DNA from: Narthecium ossifragum | Taxonomy: Eukaryota > Streptophyta > Magnoliopsida > Dioscoreales > Nartheciaceae | Length of the DNA stretch: 64,000 bases | Assembly (NCBI GenBank): GCA_963920575.1 | Contig: OY986974.1 | Span: forward strand, 23,412,509-23,476,508 | Direction: 5' to 3' | Shown: positions 57,971 to 64,000 of the stretch, in pieces | Layout: every line of letters starts with the position of its first letter | Numbering within the stretch: position 1 is the stretch's first letter | The notes under the pieces: model-generated | The model's database searches: none | Told to the model about the DNA's origin: nothing | What the model saw: only the letters and a program-made list of their open reading frames with translations | Translations under genes and position numbers: made by a program

Positions 57971-58608
57971 AAGAATTAGTGTGCATCGACTGATTCAAAA
58001 GACAACCAAACAAGTGAATTTACTACCCGATGCATGCACCACCTGATGCATGCATCCTACGATCCGATGCATCAGCCGATTCCACCAACCAGACGCCCCC
58101 TTAGTTTATTTTGTTTTGGACCAGAAGGACTAGCTTTAATTTCATGTTTGGTTATTGATCTATCAAGAATGTAGGATGCGGACTGAAGTCTGTAGGAATT
58201 TTTTGTTTTTGTATTTAGACATTAGCTGGATATAGATGTCTGCCTCCTAAAGCCTCATGTCTGAAACAATCAAGTGCTTATTACCATAGAACAAAGTTGG
58301 TTTCCAATGTTCTTCAAGTTGTGGTGCTTTCTTTTAATAAGATTTTTTTATTCGATTTATTGGGTATTCAGAATACTGAGTTCCTATGAGATCTTTTGAA
58401 TCTAGATCCGCTACTTGGTTTTTGGTTATAAACTGATTACTATTTCTGAATATTTAGTTACAATTTTATGTTGTTCGAGACCCTTGCTTGTGGTTACAAA
58501 ATCAGGATCTTGATTATAGGCCTGTGTAGAGCTCTTTAATTGTATTTGGATATGTAAGGACTTTAGTGTTATATGCAGGCACTGTAATTTGTGATCCAAC
58601 TGGCATTA

Positions 58609-61835
<3,227 letters not shown>

Positions 61836-63620
61836 AGCTGCTGGTAGGATGCGACTCCGACAGTATTGAAGGTAATGCATTCTTTAAATGACTTGTGTAC
61901 TCGTGCTTTCGAACCTCAGTTTTCACTTAGGATACAGCTGGTGATAATGTAGAATGATATTCATTATGTTTATTATAGGGACTGAAATATGGATATTGCT
62001 GTGATTCTAGCAAATTTGGTAGGTCTCTAGTCATACTGTTGTGGGTGGCTGAGAAAGAAGGATTACGTGTCTATCATGGATTACTTTATCAGTTGTGCCC
62101 ACCGGTATATACCGGCATGATGCGAATACTCATCACAGGGTCCGTGCCGAGAGTATTCATGTTGTCGCCACAGTTGAGGCTATTGGGACGATACACACTG
62201 TTGCCACATGGTTTGTGCCGACTATTGGCACGATACGTGCCATTAATATGTATTGTACGGGCCAAAGACAGGTGTAGTAATCCTTGGATTTCATTATACT
62301 ACTAGGTTCTGAGATCATAATCAATTATTTGAAACTCAATGCAATAAGTATGTACATGATGATTTAGCATCCGACTATTGACCACCTGGTGGCTAGGTAG
62401 GAGGATGCCTTGGTGGATAAATAAATGATAATATATTGCATTGGATACATGAATAAGATAATAAATTGATGTTATATTTTTCTCAATACTCACAAGTTTT
62501 CAAAATGGGGCCTTAAAGGTGCTGCGAAGATAGAAATGCGATGCAGACATCCTTATTGAGTTCCCATCCAATAAGGATATCTATTGGAGAAACATAACGA
62601 AAATGAGAAAATGACTACTAGTTTCAAAAGTTCTATCGCTCTTCATGTGAGGGTGTGCTGGATCTTCATTGATGCCAATCCTAATCAACCTAACACATTG
62701 GCCAGTGAGATGTCCTGTGAATTTAATCCTAGATGGACATATATAGGAGAAGAATGTAACTAGGCATACTGCACGGGAAAAAAAATTCCAGCCATATTCA
62801 TTAATGTATGGTATGATCCATCATGACATTCGATTAGTTCTTTTATCCTGTTCATTGTTCTTCTTTCAGTCAGTAAAATATATGTTTAATGTTTGTCCTC
62901 TGACAGAAATTAAGCTGAAGAATGTGCTTGAGCATATTTGATGTTGCTTTCTTTAAATTTTCATTTGGAATAGCCTTGGAAGTAAAAGTAAACAGATATT
63001 TATCTCCAGGATGCTCTATTTGCTTATAGTTAATAAAAATGAAATGCCATCAATCCTAGGTGGTCTGATTAGATGCACAACAAAACATGTTTCATCTGCT
63101 CATATCACTAGTATCTCGATTGTTCATCAGTCATTCCCATTGCAATTCAATCAGCTCCTTATGGACTCCTTTCTTCTTTGCAGGCTTCATTCCTGAGTAT
63201 GATCTATTAAGCTTGTAAGCTGCTCACTTGTCCGATACGGGTTATAGAAGCGCCATTTATTTTCTGAAATATGTATTACCTGGTGTGTCTCTCTATTGAT
63301 TTTTGTACTGTTGAATGCTACTAATAATGTAACCAAAGATGTTTGTGTATATCATGGGAGTTTCCAATTGCTATTTGCAAGCTTTTATATCTCGTGGATC
63401 TAATTGTCGTGTATTTGGATATAGTGGCAATGGCAAATTGAATGTTTGTTTTTGTGAACTGGGTGGAATGGGTTTGTCCAGAACCAAACTTAATAGCAAT
63501 ATATTTTGTCTCCCTAATTATTTCTTATGGATGTTGATGTTTACACTTAATGCATCATGCGGATTTAAATGATTGATGATCAGTTGGATGTATCACCTCC
63601 TGAAGCAACCTCTTAGCAGT
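61836..63620 (+). other. 3' untranslated and downstream region of the UMP-CMP kinase gene
   Basis: A donor-like GTAATG at 61871 and a later acceptor (TTTGCAG at 63178-63184) suggest possible 3' UTR splicing. 62095-62260 has an odd cluster of 'ggcacgata', 'ttgtcgccac', 'ttgggacgatacacactgtt' phrases. No second gene was recognised. Confidence 0.35.
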
Positions 63621-63621
63621 T

Positions 63622-63765
63622 CATGCAGGGCCTGTTTGGCACCGCCGGACGCCGGATTCCCACGTGGATCCTGGAAATCGGGATCCCACGTGGATCCTGA
63701 TTTCGGCGACGCCGATTGGAATCCGCCCTGCAGTAAACAAGCTAAAAAGGCCTGCCTTCCCGTGG
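63622..63765. mobile_element. Possible MITE fragment related to 43492-43763
   Basis: It begins GCAGGGCCTGTTTGGCACC and contains GGATCC/CGGGATCCCACGTGGATCC palindromes like the 43.5-kb MITE and the cores of the 0.9-kb repeats. The right end (AAAAAGGCCTGCC) is only a weak inverse of the left. Confidence 0.4.
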
Positions 63766-63954
63766 AAGTGGTCAAATTACCCCTAACATGCGATTCATCT
63801 CTCTAGTGATTTCGAAACTCTGATGAGAATTCCAACTTCATTTTAGCATGGAATTTGATTCCAGTTTTAGAAATGGGATCCTTAAATGGATTTTGGGAAG
63901 GATGATGCTTTTGGTTGGTTCTCCAGACTGCCGAGCTATGTGTAGTATTAGGAC

Positions 63955-64000
63955 TAGGGGTGTACAACGGGTCGGGTCAACAGGTTAACGGGTTGGGTCA
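63955..64000 (+). mobile_element. Left end of a hAT-like element running off the window
   Basis: TAGGGGTGTACAACGGGTCG followed by GGTC/GGTT-rich subterminal repeats is a familiar plant hAT terminus. Truncated by the window end. Confidence 0.5.

Larger units (their letters stand above)
56275..58100. mobile_element. PIF/Harbinger (Tourist)-like element with TTA target site
   Basis: The termini GGGCATGTTTGGTTG...GAATCAGCATCG and CGATGCATCAGCCGATTC...GACGCCCCC are inverted relatives. The flanks are ATA (56272-56274) and TTA (58101-58103). The other arm of the inverted duplication has the empty site TTCAAGAATTAGTTTATT with a single TTA. A 3-bp TTA duplication is the PIF/Harbinger signature. The interior near both ends is rich in GATGCAT motifs. 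It is enlarged by the nested element at 56640-57714 and by (TA)n tracts. Confidence 0.7.
55465..58417 (+). repeat. Right arm of the inverted duplication, with nested insertion
   Basis: Inverted counterpart of 53871-55013, separated from it by a 451-bp unique spacer (55014-55464). It is interrupted at 56275-58100. Without that insert the two arms are almost equal in length (about 1.12 and 1.14 kb). Confidence 0.88.
55914..58578 (+). other. Leader intron of the UMP-CMP kinase gene
   Basis: Donor CAG|GTGAAT at 55914 and acceptor TATATGCAG at 58578. The following 30-base non-coding segment leads to the ATG at 58609. About 1.8 kb of this intron is transposon insertion. Confidence 0.55.

Overview
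The window is nuclear DNA of a flowering plant. It has spliced genes with GT-AG introns, a coiled-coil NB-ARC-LRR (CNL) resistance gene, Ty3/gypsy, LINE, CACTA, PIF/Harbinger, MULE and Helitron debris, AT-rich intergenic DNA and a 200-N assembly gap (24131-24330). GC-rich Pack-MULE-like elements fit a monocot or magnoliid, but I cannot name the species.

Three genes look intact. (1) An Oberon-type PHD zinc-finger protein lies on the minus strand. Four coding exons (5605-5158, 4411-3855, 3718-3652, 1948-1443) join in frame to 525 codons, with a 5' leader intron up to 7077. (2) A single-exon CNL gene lies on the minus strand at 19272-15787 and carries all NB-ARC motifs. (3) A UMP-CMP kinase lies on the plus strand, coding from 58609, with seven certain coding exons, a TATA box at 55611 and a 2.7-kb leader intron.

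The rest is a layered record of duplication and transposition. 19811-30779 is a tandem segmental duplication in which each copy took different insertions: a 3.35-kb block and a LINE in copy 1; a 150-bp Helitron, a MITE and a 1.3-kb long-TIR element in copy 2. 33860-42165 is a decayed Ty3/gypsy chromovirus, split by a 2.55-kb solo LTR and cut off inside its chromodomain. Around it lie orphan gene pieces: a Yippee exon (32479), the first exon of a DUF2431 gene (42750-42537, minus), and a 3' fragment of a TPLATE/TSET WD40 subunit (43047-43807) broken by a MITE. 47822-51430 is an array of four ~0.9-kb tandem units. 53871-58417 is a large inverted duplication of the UMP-CMP kinase promoter and leader, one arm of which holds a Harbinger-like insertion that itself holds a Pack-MULE-like element.

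The most distinctive structure is that inverted promoter duplication. It has two head-to-head TATA boxes 0.75 kb apart, a disrupted splice donor in the non-genic arm, and a HARBI1-like transposase remnant at its outer edge. Palindromic TCGA- or CGGT-centred short-repeat arrays recur in at least four unrelated places. All calls were made by eye from the sequence; no alignment or database search was run.
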